Below, one piece after another: positions 43,330 through 52,122 of a DNA stretch of 64,000 nucleotides. The translations under genes and the position numbers were made by a program. The stretch's first letter is position 1. Each line of letters starts with the position of its first letter. Under the pieces are notes generated by a model. The model saw only the letters and a program-made list of their open reading frames with translations, had not been told where the DNA came from and made no database searches. Source of the stretch: Calditrichota bacterium (GTDB taxonomy: Bacteria; CLD3); the NCBI GenBank assembly GCA_008501735.1, contig QQUF01000005.1, positions 1 through 64,000 of the forward strand, written 5' to 3'.

Positions 43330-44838
43330 TTGATTGCTTACTCTCTTCTTTTCTGTGTAATTGTCATTGCTTCTTGCGGCTTGATTTATGAACTAATCGC
43401 AGCAACTTTAGCAAGTTACCTTCTTGGCGACAGTGTTACACAGTTCTCAACAATTATTGGAATTTACCTTTTTTCAATGGGAATAGGTTCTTACCTGTCC
43501 AAGTATTTTGATAAAAAACTTTTGGACAGGTTCATTGAAATTGAAATCGCAGTCGGTTTTTTCGGTGGAATCTTAGCAACCTGTTTGTTTTTTCTTTTTG
43601 AATTTGTTGACCAATTTAGAATCATTCTTTATTGTTTTGTAACTTTAATTGGAATTCTTGTTGGTTTAGAAATTCCGATATTACTTAGAATCTTAAAAGA
43701 CAAAATCGAATTTAAAGACTTAGTTTCAAAAGTTTTGGCGTTGGATTACATCGGTGGACTTTTCGCATCACTAGTTTTTCCTTTCTTTTTTGTCCCTAAT
43801 TTTGGTTTAATTAGCACTTCATTTTTATTTGGCTTACTAAATTCATTCGTTGCCTTTTGGGCAATTTGGATTTTTAGAGAACGTCTTGAAGATTTTAAAA
43901 AATTAATTTCAATGTGTTCTATTGTGATTTTAGTTTTATTAATTGGGTTGTTTTATTCAGAGAAAATTTCTGAAACTTTAGACAATAATTTTTACTCCGA
44001 CAAAATCATTTTTACCAAAAAATCACCTTACCAAAAGTTAGTTGTAACTTCAAGTCAAGCCGATGTAAAGTTGTTCATAAATGGGAATTTACAGTTTAGT
44101 TCATTAGACGAATATCGTTACCACGAAGCATTAGTTTTACCTGCTTTGAGTTTTGTGAAGAATCCGCAAAATATTTTGATTCTTGGAGGAGGCGATGGAC
44201 TCGCAATTCGAGAAATTTTAACTCATGTTGAAGACTTTGAAAAAATAACTTTAGTAGATTTAGACCCTGAAATGACTAAAACTTTTTCTGAAAATTTAGA
44301 TTTAGTTCGACTAAATGACGGCTCATTGTTAGAAGAAAAAGTTGAAATTTTTAATGAAGATGCTTTCATATGGACTAGAAATTGTGAGGTTAAATATGAT
44401 TTAATAATTTGTGATTTTCCTGACCCAAGTAATTACTCTTTGGGCAAATTATACTCAAATACCTTTTACAATTACATTTCTAATATTTTAAAAGATGAAG
44501 GAATTTTGACTGTTCAATCAACTTCTCCATTTTTTGCAAAAAAATCATTTTGGTGCATTGAAAACACGATTCGCAGTACAGGTTTTCAAACGAAACCTTA
44601 TCACATTTTTGTTCCAACTTTTGGCGAATGGGGTTTTGTTTTAGCTTCAAAGAAAGATTTCCAAAAACAAAATAAATTTGATTTAGATTCTCAATTTTTG
44701 AACAATGAAATCCTTAATTCAATGTTTAAATTTCCAAAAGATATTTCAGAAATTCCAACAGAAATAAACAAACTCAATAATCAAATTTTAATTCGCTACT
44801 ATTCCGAAGAAGAAGAAAGAGCTAATAAATCTTTTTAA
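43330..44838 (+). CDS. Membrane-bound polyamine aminopropyltransferase-like protein
   Basis: 502 aa. N-terminal ~210 residues hold about seven membrane helices; the C-terminal domain is a spermidine-synthase fold with ILILGGGDGLAIREIL (about 280-295), VDLDPEM (about 313-319) and IICDFPDPSN (about 356). The TTG at 43330 fixes the start close to cysK. Such fusions occur in bacteria and may make spermidine or use decarboxylated SAM with other amines. Linked to cysK by 20 bp, hinting at sulfur/SAM metabolism. Confidence 0.88.
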   Translation: MIAYSLLFCVIVIASCGLIYELIAATLASYLLGDSVTQFSTIIGIYLFSMGIGSYLSKYFDKKLLDRFIEIEIAVGFFGGILATCLFFLFEFVDQFRIILYCFVTLIGILVGLEIPILLRILKDKIEFKDLVSKVLALDYIGGLFASLVFPFFFVPNFGLISTSFLFGLLNSFVAFWAIWIFRERLEDFKKLISMCSIVILVLLIGLFYSEKISETLDNNFYSDKIIFTKKSPYQKLVVTSSQADVKLFINGNLQFSSLDEYRYHEALVLPALSFVKNPQNILILGGGDGLAIREILTHVEDFEKITLVDLDPEMTKTFSENLDLVRLNDGSLLEEKVEIFNEDAFIWTRNCEVKYDLIICDFPDPSNYSLGKLYSNTFYNYISNILKDEGILTVQSTSPFFAKKSFWCIENTIRSTGFQTKPYHIFVPTFGEWGFVLASKKDFQKQNKFDLDSQFLNNEILNSMFKFPKDISEIPTEINKLNNQILIRYYSEEEERANKSF

Positions 44839-44931
44839 CTCATTTCAATAAATGTGATATGAGTCAAAGACTTTCCATTTTTTTAATCTCATCTTAATGC
44901 AATGTTTAATCTTTAATCAGTGGAGAAAAAA

Positions 44932-45072
44932 ATGGAAATTCGAACCCAAAAAACAAATGAAGAAGCCTTAATTGAGAACAGAAGAAAGAAAACTGACAGA
45001 CGTAAGAAAGAAATTCCTGTAGATAATTTGTCTCACAAAGACAGAAGAAAAGATGAAAGAAGAAACTCTTAA
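44932..45072 (+). CDS. Small arginine/lysine-rich DRR protein
   Basis: 46 aa, too short for usual gene callers: begins MEIRTQKTNEEALIENRRKK, then TDRRKKEIPVDNLSHKDRRKDERRNS. Repeated DRR(K) motifs and no hydrophobic core suggest a disordered, basic protein. TCAGTGGAGAAAAAAATG gives a clear ribosome site 7-8 bases from the ATG, and a strong terminator follows at 45105, so it is a complete transcription unit. Function unknown. Confidence 0.75.
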   Translation: MEIRTQKTNEEALIENRRKKTDRRKKEIPVDNLSHKDRRKDERRNS

Positions 45073-45104
45073 AAAGATAAATTCACTTACTACTTCCCCC
45101 TACG

Positions 45105-45139
45105 AAAGATCAACTTATAAATCAGTTGGTCTTTTTTTT
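45105..45139 (+). terminator. Rho-independent terminator of the DRR gene
   Basis: AAAGATCAACT (45105-45115), loop, AGTTGGTCTTT (45124-45134), then TTTTT. One T-G wobble in an 11-bp stem. Confidence 0.9.
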
Positions 45140-45653
45140 ATGAAATTTTCAAAACATTTTTCAAAAATACCTCAAAAATATCTCCAATGTTTTTAAGCTC
45201 ACTTGTCAATCTGTGGTCACTATCCACTAAATGGAGTGTTATTTTATTCTCATTGGCATAAGAAATTACATTTTCAGTTGGTACAACTACGTCATTCCAA
45301 CCTTGAACAATTTCAATAATTTTTGCAGTTGGTTTAGGATTTTGAATTTCAAATCCTTCAAGGAAAACAGCAGGTGCAAGAACAAACAAACCATCAGGAT
45401 TCAGTTCTTTAGACGAAACTAAAGAGACATAACCTCCCATACTCGAACCAACTAAAACTAATTTGTTGATTGCTTGTGGCTTTTTTGCAAGTAGCATCTT
45501 TACTCTTTCGTTAGGATTCATCTCAGATGAATAATCTGGGCTCATAACATTAAATCCAAGTCTTTTAGCAATCGAGGCTAAATGCTTAATTTTTGTCCCC
45601 CAAGGTCCACTCTCTTTTCCGTGTGAAAAACACACTAAATTTATTGGTTTCAT
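45138..45653 (-). CDS. Small alpha/beta hydrolase
   Basis: 171 aa, similar in size to the RBBP9/YdeN and dienelactone-hydrolase-like groups. LVCFSHGKESGPWGTK (about 5-20), nucleophile Ser in LVGSSMGGYVSL (about 66-77), Asp in VQGWNDVVVP (about 115) and His in DSDHRLT (about 145). Cytosolic, no signal peptide. Substrate unknown. Confidence 0.83.
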   Translation of the reverse strand: MKPINLVCFSHGKESGPWGTKIKHLASIAKRLGFNVMSPDYSSEMNPNERVKMLLAKKPQAINKLVLVGSSMGGYVSLVSSKELNPDGLFVLAPAVFLEGFEIQNPKPTAKIIEIVQGWNDVVVPTENVISYANENKITLHLVDSDHRLTSELKNIGDIFEVFLKNVLKIS

Positions 45654-45742
45654 TTAAATTCCTATCTTTTTATACTCTAAATTTGGAGTAATTTATTAAA
45701 TTTTAGTATAAAATATTAACCCTAAAAATTGTTGTTTTAAAA

Positions 45743-46351
45743 ATGATTGTTAAAGTTGCAGAAGAAAAAGATTATGCGAGAATTAGTAAACTAAGAATAG
45801 AGGCTTATAAAAAAGCAACTGGAATGAAAATTTCCGACAACTCTTTTCTTTTTTTTGAAAATGATAAACGCCCTGGTATTGTACTTTTTGTTGAAGATGA
45901 AAGCGGAAATGCAATTTCTACTTTGAAAGGGGTTAAAGTTACAAATATTGAAGAATTGGAAAAGGTCTTTGATATTAAAATTCATTCAGATTTAGAATTT
46001 CCAGTTTTTGTTTTTGAAAAACTTGCTACTGCCTTTGAATTCCGTAGAAATGGGATTTCAAGAATATTAAGAATTATTTTTTTTGAGTATTGTTTGAAGT
46101 CTAAAATAAAAAATATCACTCTTACTGCTCAAGAAGATGCTTCAAGAATTAAATTATTAAAAAAAATGGGATACAAAATTGAAATTGCAGATATTAGTCA
46201 AAGGAAAATTACATCTTTTGACAATAGTAGTAGAGCGGTTTTTGCAGTTCTAAATTGTAACTCTTTTGAAAGAGCTATTGAAGTCAACAAACAGGATTTT
46301 GATTTGAAAAAGTTTGAGTTTGACGAGAGTGTCAAAACTCTTTTGAGTTAG
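45743..46351 (+). CDS. GNAT-fold acetyltransferase-like protein
   Basis: 202 aa. The central FEFRRNGISRILRIIFFEYCL (about 92-112) resembles the acetyl-CoA-binding A motif, and AQEDASRIKLLKKMGYKI is the usual C-terminal GNAT element; overall similarity is loose. The stop overlaps the convergent dehydrogenase gene end by 4 bp. Substrate unknown. Confidence 0.7.
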   Translation: MIVKVAEEKDYARISKLRIEAYKKATGMKISDNSFLFFENDKRPGIVLFVEDESGNAISTLKGVKVTNIEELEKVFDIKIHSDLEFPVFVFEKLATAFEFRRNGISRILRIIFFEYCLKSKIKNITLTAQEDASRIKLLKKMGYKIEIADISQRKITSFDNSSRAVFAVLNCNSFERAIEVNKQDFDLKKFEFDESVKTLLS

Positions 46352-47337
46352 TAACCTTCTTCCAAATCAACTAAATTCAACAAATCGGTTCTTCCTTTTG
46401 CCAATCGGTTAAAGTTCTCTACAACATCTTTCCAGTAATGAGGTTTATCTCTTGTTGGACCAGCTCTGTGAGGACTCATCAAAATATTTTCTAATTCTTG
46501 AAAAGGTAGGTTAAAGGGATAAGATTTCCCTTCTGTATTCTTTTCAACTCTGTATTTGTACCAAACGTCAATTCCTGCTCCACAAATTAGTTTTTCTTTT
46601 AAGGCGGTGAAAAGTGCCTTTTCATTTATTACTTCACCTCTCCCAACATTTACGATAAAACCTTTTCTCCCTAAAAGTCTAAGTTCTTTTTCGCTAATAA
46701 AATCTTTAGTTTTTTCTGTTAAAGGGAGAGTTACAATTACCGAATCAACTTCTTTGAAAAAATCAGATTTGTTCTTAATTGTATAAATTTTATCAAAGTT
46801 TGAAAGTTTAATTTGTGGCTTCGTACGTTTTAATCCGTAAACTGCTTTTACGAAAGGCTTAAGCATTTCTGCGACAAAGTTTCCAATTGCTCCTGTTCCA
46901 ATAACTCCGATAATTTTATCTTCAAAGTTATTGGTAAAGTGTAAATCCAGTCTGTTTTCCCACTTCCCTTCGTTTATCATTTGGTGAGCTTGTATTAAAT
47001 TATTGGTCAAACAAAGTAGCATTGCAACAGAATATTGTGCAGCAGATTTTGCATTTCCGTGATTGTTTGCCAAAAGCACATTCGGATATTTCTTCACAAT
47101 TTCAGTTACATTTTGAACACCAATCCAAGGGATTTGCACAAGTTTCACTTTTGGAGAACTCCTAAGTATTGTTTCCAAAAACCTTGGAGCAACAATAATT
47201 TCAGCATCTTTTGAAAGAGAAATTAGATTTTCTTCTTCAATGTTTTCAGGAAAAATAAATTCAACTTTTGGATTTACATTTTCGAGCAAGTAATCTTTAA
47301 TCTTTTCAGTAACCGTTGTAGTAAATACAGCTTTCAT
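46348..47337 (-). CDS. D-2-hydroxyacid dehydrogenase family protein
   Basis: 329 aa. NAD-binding fingerprint GVIGTGAIGNFVAEML (about 143-158), catalytic Arg in FIVNVGRGEVINEKAL (about 233), GAGIDVW with the Asp/Glu relay (about 256) and catalytic His in MSPHRAGPTRD (about 292). It could act on phosphoglycerate, glyoxylate or another 2-ketoacid; the AGPTR after the His departs from the usual HxG motif. Single-gene unit. Confidence 0.88.
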   Translation of the reverse strand: MKAVFTTTVTEKIKDYLLENVNPKVEFIFPENIEEENLISLSKDAEIIVAPRFLETILRSSPKVKLVQIPWIGVQNVTEIVKKYPNVLLANNHGNAKSAAQYSVAMLLCLTNNLIQAHQMINEGKWENRLDLHFTNNFEDKIIGVIGTGAIGNFVAEMLKPFVKAVYGLKRTKPQIKLSNFDKIYTIKNKSDFFKEVDSVIVTLPLTEKTKDFISEKELRLLGRKGFIVNVGRGEVINEKALFTALKEKLICGAGIDVWYKYRVEKNTEGKSYPFNLPFQELENILMSPHRAGPTRDKPHYWKDVVENFNRLAKGRTDLLNLVDLEEGY

Positions 47338-47602
47338 AAAACATATTCTTCATTTTTTGTAAAAATTCTGATTTAAACTAAAGAATTAACTCCTGATTCT
47401 AAAGTAATTTTATAAATCAATCTCACAAAAGACGAAATATCATCACCAAAACTTTTGCCCTTGTTACAAAAATTGTGAAAGTCATCACAAATGGCTGTTA
47501 AAGCTCCTAAAACTTTGATTTTAAAATTGGCATACGGTTTGAGTAAACCAAAGTGAAATCAATTTTGAAAACAATTAACAATTAATTTTTAGGAACAAAA
47601 AA

Positions 47603-49438
47603 ATGAAAACTTTAAAACTAAACTCAAAAAGATTTTCAAATCTCGTTACTTTAACAAGCCTCGCAACTGCATCAATTTTAACAGTTGGTTTATTAACAAG
47701 TGCACAAGCTCAAAGTTCAATTTCATTTCAAATCGATAACTTTTTTGGAAATCCTTCTTGTGGACCAGAAATGTTTACCGACCAAAACGGAATCTTAAAT
47801 CCTGACCCAACTTGCGACCCTTGTGGACCACTTACTTTTACAGCTTTTGAACAATTCGGTTACAACAACGGACTTGGTCCTCAAGGTGAAGCAGCAACAA
47901 CTTCAAGTGTTTCAAATAATAATATGCCAGTTGCAGCTTTAGCTCCAGCAGACGTTGGAAACGCTTCTTTAATTATTGACCAAACATTTGGACTTTCAAG
48001 TTTTGAACACACAGCTGACCAAAATGACCCTGCAACTTTCGGTTCTTGGGGAGATCACAGACAGTATGTTGGCGGACACGCTTACATAGTTGTTGACGGA
48101 GACACAGTTCTTGAAGTTGGAAGCATTACTTTTGACCTTTGGGTGAATTATCCAGCTCCTTTTGGACAAGGGAATATTTCTTCTGGCTTTGGAATGGGTT
48201 ATTTATACGGATTAGACGACGACCCAAATTGGGTTGCTGCTTTAGACCCACAAGGAACGGGGCAAATTAATTTTAACTTAAACTCAATGTCGCCAACTGC
48301 GATAGTTTTTCCACCTAACTCACCTTGTCAGACCCGTTATGGCTACTACGATGTAAATGTAACAATTAGCCCGAATGCAATTCCAAGAATTGTTGAGTTT
48401 GGAGAACTTCCTTTTGGAAATGGTGCTTTGAGTTTTCAAAATTCACAAGTCGATTTTAATTTTGAAATGGGAGTTGGTGGTGGAGAACAATTTAACCAAT
48501 TTGATGTGATGGCAATGAGAGTCGAAGATGCTCCAGACGGAAATTTACCCGAAGGAATTAATTCAATCGAACAAAATCACTTCTGGCACTTAGGCACAAC
48601 GATGGAAAGTTTTGAAACTGACGTAACTTTTGACCTTACTGACATTACTTTAGCAGGAAATCCTTCAAACTATAGAATCTTAAGAAAGCCTGATGGAAGT
48701 AATGATTGGCAAATTTTTGGAGACATTTCTCTTCTAAACGGTGGAACAGAATTACGTGCAAACAATGTTACAGGATTCAGTGATTGGGCAATCGGAGATG
48801 TTGGCGACGGAGCTTTACCTGTTGAATTGCAAAGTTTTGAAGCAAATGTTAACGGTAGAAATGTAGAACTTACTTGGACAACTGCAACTGAAACTGACAA
48901 TCAAGGATTTGTAGTCGAGCGTTCTTTAGACAGTGAAAATTTTATCGAAATCGCAAGTTACAAAACAAGCGTAGCTTTGATTGGAAGAGGAACTTCTGCT
49001 TCTGAAACTAATTACAAATACACAGATTCAAGAGTTTCAAATGGTTCAACTTACTACTACAGGCTCGTTGACGTTTCCTACGAAGGGATTAGAAATGAAA
49101 ACGAAATTATCAAAATTAGTGTCAGAAATGAGAATACTGAATCTGAAATCCTAAATCTTGACTACGAATTGAAACAAAATTTCCCTAATCCTTTCAATCC
49201 TTCAACTCAAATCAATTTCTCAATCGCAAGAGCTGGACAAGTAACTCTTAATGTTTACAACGTTTCAGGTCAATTGGTTAAGACTTTAGTAAACAACGCA
49301 TTTGACAAAGGAAATTACAATGTTGAGTGGAATGGGACAAACTCGAATGGTTCGCAAGTTTCAAGTGGAGTTTACCTTTACAAACTCACAACTTCAAACG
49401 GATTTTCAGCGACTAAAAAAATGTTCTTAATCAAATAA
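47603..49438 (+). CDS. T9SS-exported surface protein
   Basis: 611 aa. Signal peptide about 1-35 (SLATASILTVGLLTSAQAQS). Residues 36-395 form an unrecognised domain with cysteine pairs near 50 and 70 (NPSCGP, DPTCDPCGP). An Fn3-like domain follows (about 405-500: VELTWTTATETDNQGFVVER), similar to that in the 61348 protein, then a T9SS sorting domain with FPNPFNPSTQINFS and SSGVYLYKLTTSNG. No enzyme signature. Upstream 265 bp is AT-rich without a clear element. Confidence 0.88.
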   Translation: MKTLKLNSKRFSNLVTLTSLATASILTVGLLTSAQAQSSISFQIDNFFGNPSCGPEMFTDQNGILNPDPTCDPCGPLTFTAFEQFGYNNGLGPQGEAATTSSVSNNNMPVAALAPADVGNASLIIDQTFGLSSFEHTADQNDPATFGSWGDHRQYVGGHAYIVVDGDTVLEVGSITFDLWVNYPAPFGQGNISSGFGMGYLYGLDDDPNWVAALDPQGTGQINFNLNSMSPTAIVFPPNSPCQTRYGYYDVNVTISPNAIPRIVEFGELPFGNGALSFQNSQVDFNFEMGVGGGEQFNQFDVMAMRVEDAPDGNLPEGINSIEQNHFWHLGTTMESFETDVTFDLTDITLAGNPSNYRILRKPDGSNDWQIFGDISLLNGGTELRANNVTGFSDWAIGDVGDGALPVELQSFEANVNGRNVELTWTTATETDNQGFVVERSLDSENFIEIASYKTSVALIGRGTSASETNYKYTDSRVSNGSTYYYRLVDVSYEGIRNENEIIKISVRNENTESEILNLDYELKQNFPNPFNPSTQINFSIARAGQVTLNVYNVSGQLVKTLVNNAFDKGNYNVEWNGTNSNGSQVSSGVYLYKLTTSNGFSATKKMFLIK

Positions 49439-49503
49439 ATCCACATAGATTTTCACGAAAGCGGAAGCGAAAGTTTCCGCTTTTTTTATTTAGGAGAAAC
49501 AAA

Positions 49504-50322
49504 ATGCAATCGCAAATTTTTAAGATTTTAACAATAATTTTTCCAATGATTTTTCTGGGTTGTAGCCAAAAGGTTTTAAGCCAAACTTATTCAACAAAAT
49601 TAAAAGAAAATTCAACTTCCATTATGGAGGAAAATATTACTGAAAAGAAAATAAATGGAGTTTGGACAAAACAGAAAAAAGAGGTTTCCATCTTTGGCAG
49701 AAATGGAAAATTAGTGGATAAAATACATTTCAAATGGAAAAATGGGACTTGGACAAAGTCTGGAAAAACAAGTTTTACTTACTCAAATGGAAATCCGACA
49801 ACTAAATTTTATCGTTCAATTTTAACAAATGGCGACCTTGCTGAATCGAACAAAGAGGTGAACTTTTACGATTCCAAAAACAGGCTAATCAAAACTTCAA
49901 CTTACTTTTACTTAAATATAATTTCGGATTGGGTTTCGGAAGGCGAAACTAAGGTTGAGTACAATGCTTTTGGTAAAGTTAAAAGCAAAAATTTAGAGCA
50001 AGTTTTGGACAAAAATTCAAAAATTACTTCCAAAGAAATTTATACTTACGACTCAAAGAAAAGACTTGTAAAAATTCTGACTGAAAATTTTAATCACCAA
50101 AAAAAGTTAGAATCGAAATTTGAAAAGAAAATTAAATACAATTCAAAAGGTAAAATTTCAGTTGAAGAGGTTTGGAACAGTGGTTTATATTTTGCAAACG
50201 AGCCATTTTTAGAGGAAAAGACAGAATATTTTTACAACTCAAAAGGAAAATTAACTAAGAAAGTTTCTTCCAGAAAAGTTGGAAATCAGCTCAAAGAATC
50301 CACAAGAGAAATTTTAAAATAA
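49504..50322 (+). CDS. Lipoprotein with YD-like repeats
   Basis: 272 aa with a lipoprotein-type signal (IIFPMIFLGCSQK, lipobox Cys near 20). The rest repeats a Tyr/Asp pattern reminiscent of RHS/YD repeats: FYDSKNRLIKTSTYFY, YNAFGKVKSKN, YTYDSKKRLVKILTE, YNSKGKISVEEV and YNSKGKLTKKV. Probably cell-surface or periplasmic. Starts 65 bp after the T9SS gene and has a GGAG ribosome site (AGGAGAAACAAAATG). Confidence 0.8.
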   Translation: MQSQIFKILTIIFPMIFLGCSQKVLSQTYSTKLKENSTSIMEENITEKKINGVWTKQKKEVSIFGRNGKLVDKIHFKWKNGTWTKSGKTSFTYSNGNPTTKFYRSILTNGDLAESNKEVNFYDSKNRLIKTSTYFYLNIISDWVSEGETKVEYNAFGKVKSKNLEQVLDKNSKITSKEIYTYDSKKRLVKILTENFNHQKKLESKFEKKIKYNSKGKISVEEVWNSGLYFANEPFLEEKTEYFYNSKGKLTKKVSSRKVGNQLKESTREILK

Positions 50323-50352
50323 AAGTAGAGACGCACGGCTAGTGCACCTAAA

Positions 50353-50400
50353 GAGTTTCGTAGTAGTGAACAAAAATTTTTGTTCACTACTACGAAACTC
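50353..50400. terminator. Perfect 24-bp palindrome between convergent genes
   Basis: Left arm 50353-50376 and right arm 50377-50400 are exact reverse complements (GAGTTTCGTAGTAGTGAAC ... GTTCACTACTACGAAACTC) with an A/T-only centre. It covers the last codons and stop of holA. The position between the convergent lipoprotein gene and holA fits a bidirectional terminator. Confidence 0.85.
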
Positions 50401-51394
50401 CAGTAATAATTTTTACAAAAGCAGTTTCTAAAAGTAGTTTTTGGCTCGTTTGAATGGACTTGAATTCTAAGTCAAGTTTGAGCAAAATTGCAAAAACATT
50501 TTCAATTTCGTCAGTGGAGTAGAGTCTTGACATTTGAATTAATTCTTTTACAAAAAATTCTACTGGTGTGTCCAAAATTCTTTGTCTTGCAATTTCGTAA
50601 GTTGGTTTTGAAGCAATTTCGCGTGAGTGCAATTTCCATAAATTTGTAAAAAGGCTGTAAAGTTGAATTACAATCAAAATTCCTGCTTTGTTGTCTTGCT
50701 CAAAAATGTTATTGAGAATCTCGAATGATTTTTTCAAATCTTTTCTACCGACGGCATTCCTGAGTGCAAAAACATCAAAGTTTTTAGAATTTGCTGTAAC
50801 TTTTTCAATGTCTTCTTTAGAAATTTCGTCTTTACTTTTATCAAAAATTAATAATTTCTCAACTTCGTTTACGAGGTCGCGAATTGAACTTCCAACGTAA
50901 GTTGCAAGTATTCCAGCATTGGAAACATTGATTTTTTTGCCTCTTGAACGTACGTAGTTTACAACCCAATCAGGAATTTCATTGTCGTAAAGTTTTCTAA
51001 AATCAAAATTTGTGGAGTTTTTCAAAAGGTTTTTGTAAAAGGCTTTTGTCTTGTCGATTTTGCCCGAAGCTGCTAAAACCAAACAAGTTGTGTCGAAAGG
51101 CTTCTTGGAATAATCTTGAATTTGTTTTTTAGATTTTTGGTCAAATCTTTCGATGTTGCTAACGATTACCATTCTCTTTTCTGCAAAAACAGGAAAAGCT
51201 GAAACCGTCTCCAAAACTTTTGAAAAATTGACTTCTTCTGCATCAAATTTATTAAAGTTGAAATCGAAATCTTGCGGAGTCAAAACTGTCTCTTGTAGTT
51301 CTTCAATTGCAATTTTTTTTAAGTAATCATCTTCACCGTGAAAGAAAAAGACGGGAGAAATTGTTTGTGGGATTGTAAATTTTTTGTAAGCCAA
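50390..51394 (-). CDS. holA: DNA polymerase III delta subunit
   Basis: Clamp-loader subunit that opens the beta clamp; 334 aa. The N-terminus FFHGEDDYLKKIAIEELQE (about 17-35), RMVIVSNIERFD (about 72) and the middle LKNSTNFDFRKLYDNEIPDW (about 124) are family-like, and the later helices match the HolA C-terminal collar domain. There is no Walker ATP site, as expected for delta. Its final codons lie in the 48-bp palindrome. Last gene of the purN-LytS-LytTR-holA run, 20 bp after the regulator. Confidence 0.93.
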   Translation of the reverse strand: MAYKKFTIPQTISPVFFFHGEDDYLKKIAIEELQETVLTPQDFDFNFNKFDAEEVNFSKVLETVSAFPVFAEKRMVIVSNIERFDQKSKKQIQDYSKKPFDTTCLVLAASGKIDKTKAFYKNLLKNSTNFDFRKLYDNEIPDWVVNYVRSRGKKINVSNAGILATYVGSSIRDLVNEVEKLLIFDKSKDEISKEDIEKVTANSKNFDVFALRNAVGRKDLKKSFEILNNIFEQDNKAGILIVIQLYSLFTNLWKLHSREIASKPTYEIARQRILDTPVEFFVKELIQMSRLYSTDEIENVFAILLKLDLEFKSIQTSQKLLLETAFVKIITGVS

Positions 51395-51414
51395 TACTTG
51401 TTTTCCAACAATTT

Positions 51415-52116
51415 TTAGTGATTAAAGAGTTCGTGAAGTTCTTTGTATTTTTGGCGACTTAAAGGAAGACTTTCACCATTTTTGAGATTTACGCAGTAAG
51501 TTCCACCTCCAACGTGTTTGTAAGATTCAATTTCAGTGATTTCAACAAAGTAAGAACGGTGAATCCTAATGAAATTTGAGGGCAAAATCTGTCCGAGTCT
51601 GTCCATTGTTTTGTCTAAAAGTTCGATTCTTCCGTCTTTTAAATGAGCCTCAACATAAATTCCTGCTGCTTTGAAAAAGTAAATTTCTTCAATTTCCAAA
51701 AGAACATTTTCGTTGTTTTTTCTAACGGAAAGGTATTTTGTTGTGGAGTTTAATTCAACTCTTTCAAAGAATCGGTCGAAAGAATTTCTAAGTCTTCTTT
51801 CGTCAAAAGGCTTAGGAACAAAATCCAAAACTCCAAACTGAAATGCTTCGATTGCTCTGTCTGTATTAGCCGAAACAACAACTGTGTGAAAAGAGCCTGA
51901 AAGAGCTAATTTGAGCAAATCAAAACCATCTTTTCCATTCAAGTTTAAATCTAAAAGGCAAAGGTCAATTTGATTTTCAAAAAGGTAATTTGACGCATTT
52001 TCTAAAGTGTGTTTGATTTCAATTTCTAAAGCTTCTTGGTCGTGTAAAATCTTTTTACAACAACGTTCAATAAATTTTGCAATTGGTCTTTCGTCTTCAA
52101 CTATTAAAATTTTCAT
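51415..52116 (-). CDS. LytTR-family response regulator
   Basis: 233 aa. Receiver domain with phosphoacceptor Asp in LCLLDLNLNGKDG (about 53-65) and a C-terminal LytTR DNA-binding domain (about 130-232: RKNNENVLLEIEEIYFF, FIRIHRSYFVEI, LPLSRQKYKEL). Directly downstream (6 bp) of the LytS-type kinase, its likely partner. LytTR regulators usually bind imperfect 9-bp repeats in target promoters. Confidence 0.93.
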   Translation of the reverse strand: MKILIVEDERPIAKFIERCCKKILHDQEALEIEIKHTLENASNYLFENQIDLCLLDLNLNGKDGFDLLKLALSGSFHTVVVSANTDRAIEAFQFGVLDFVPKPFDERRLRNSFDRFFERVELNSTTKYLSVRKNNENVLLEIEEIYFFKAAGIYVEAHLKDGRIELLDKTMDRLGQILPSNFIRIHRSYFVEITEIESYKHVGGGTYCVNLKNGESLPLSRQKYKELHELFNH

Positions 52117-52122
52117 TTTTTC

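Noticed and set aside
47338-47602. Leader of the T9SS gene considered as a riboswitch
   Set aside because: No paired helices or conserved core of known riboswitch classes were found by eye.
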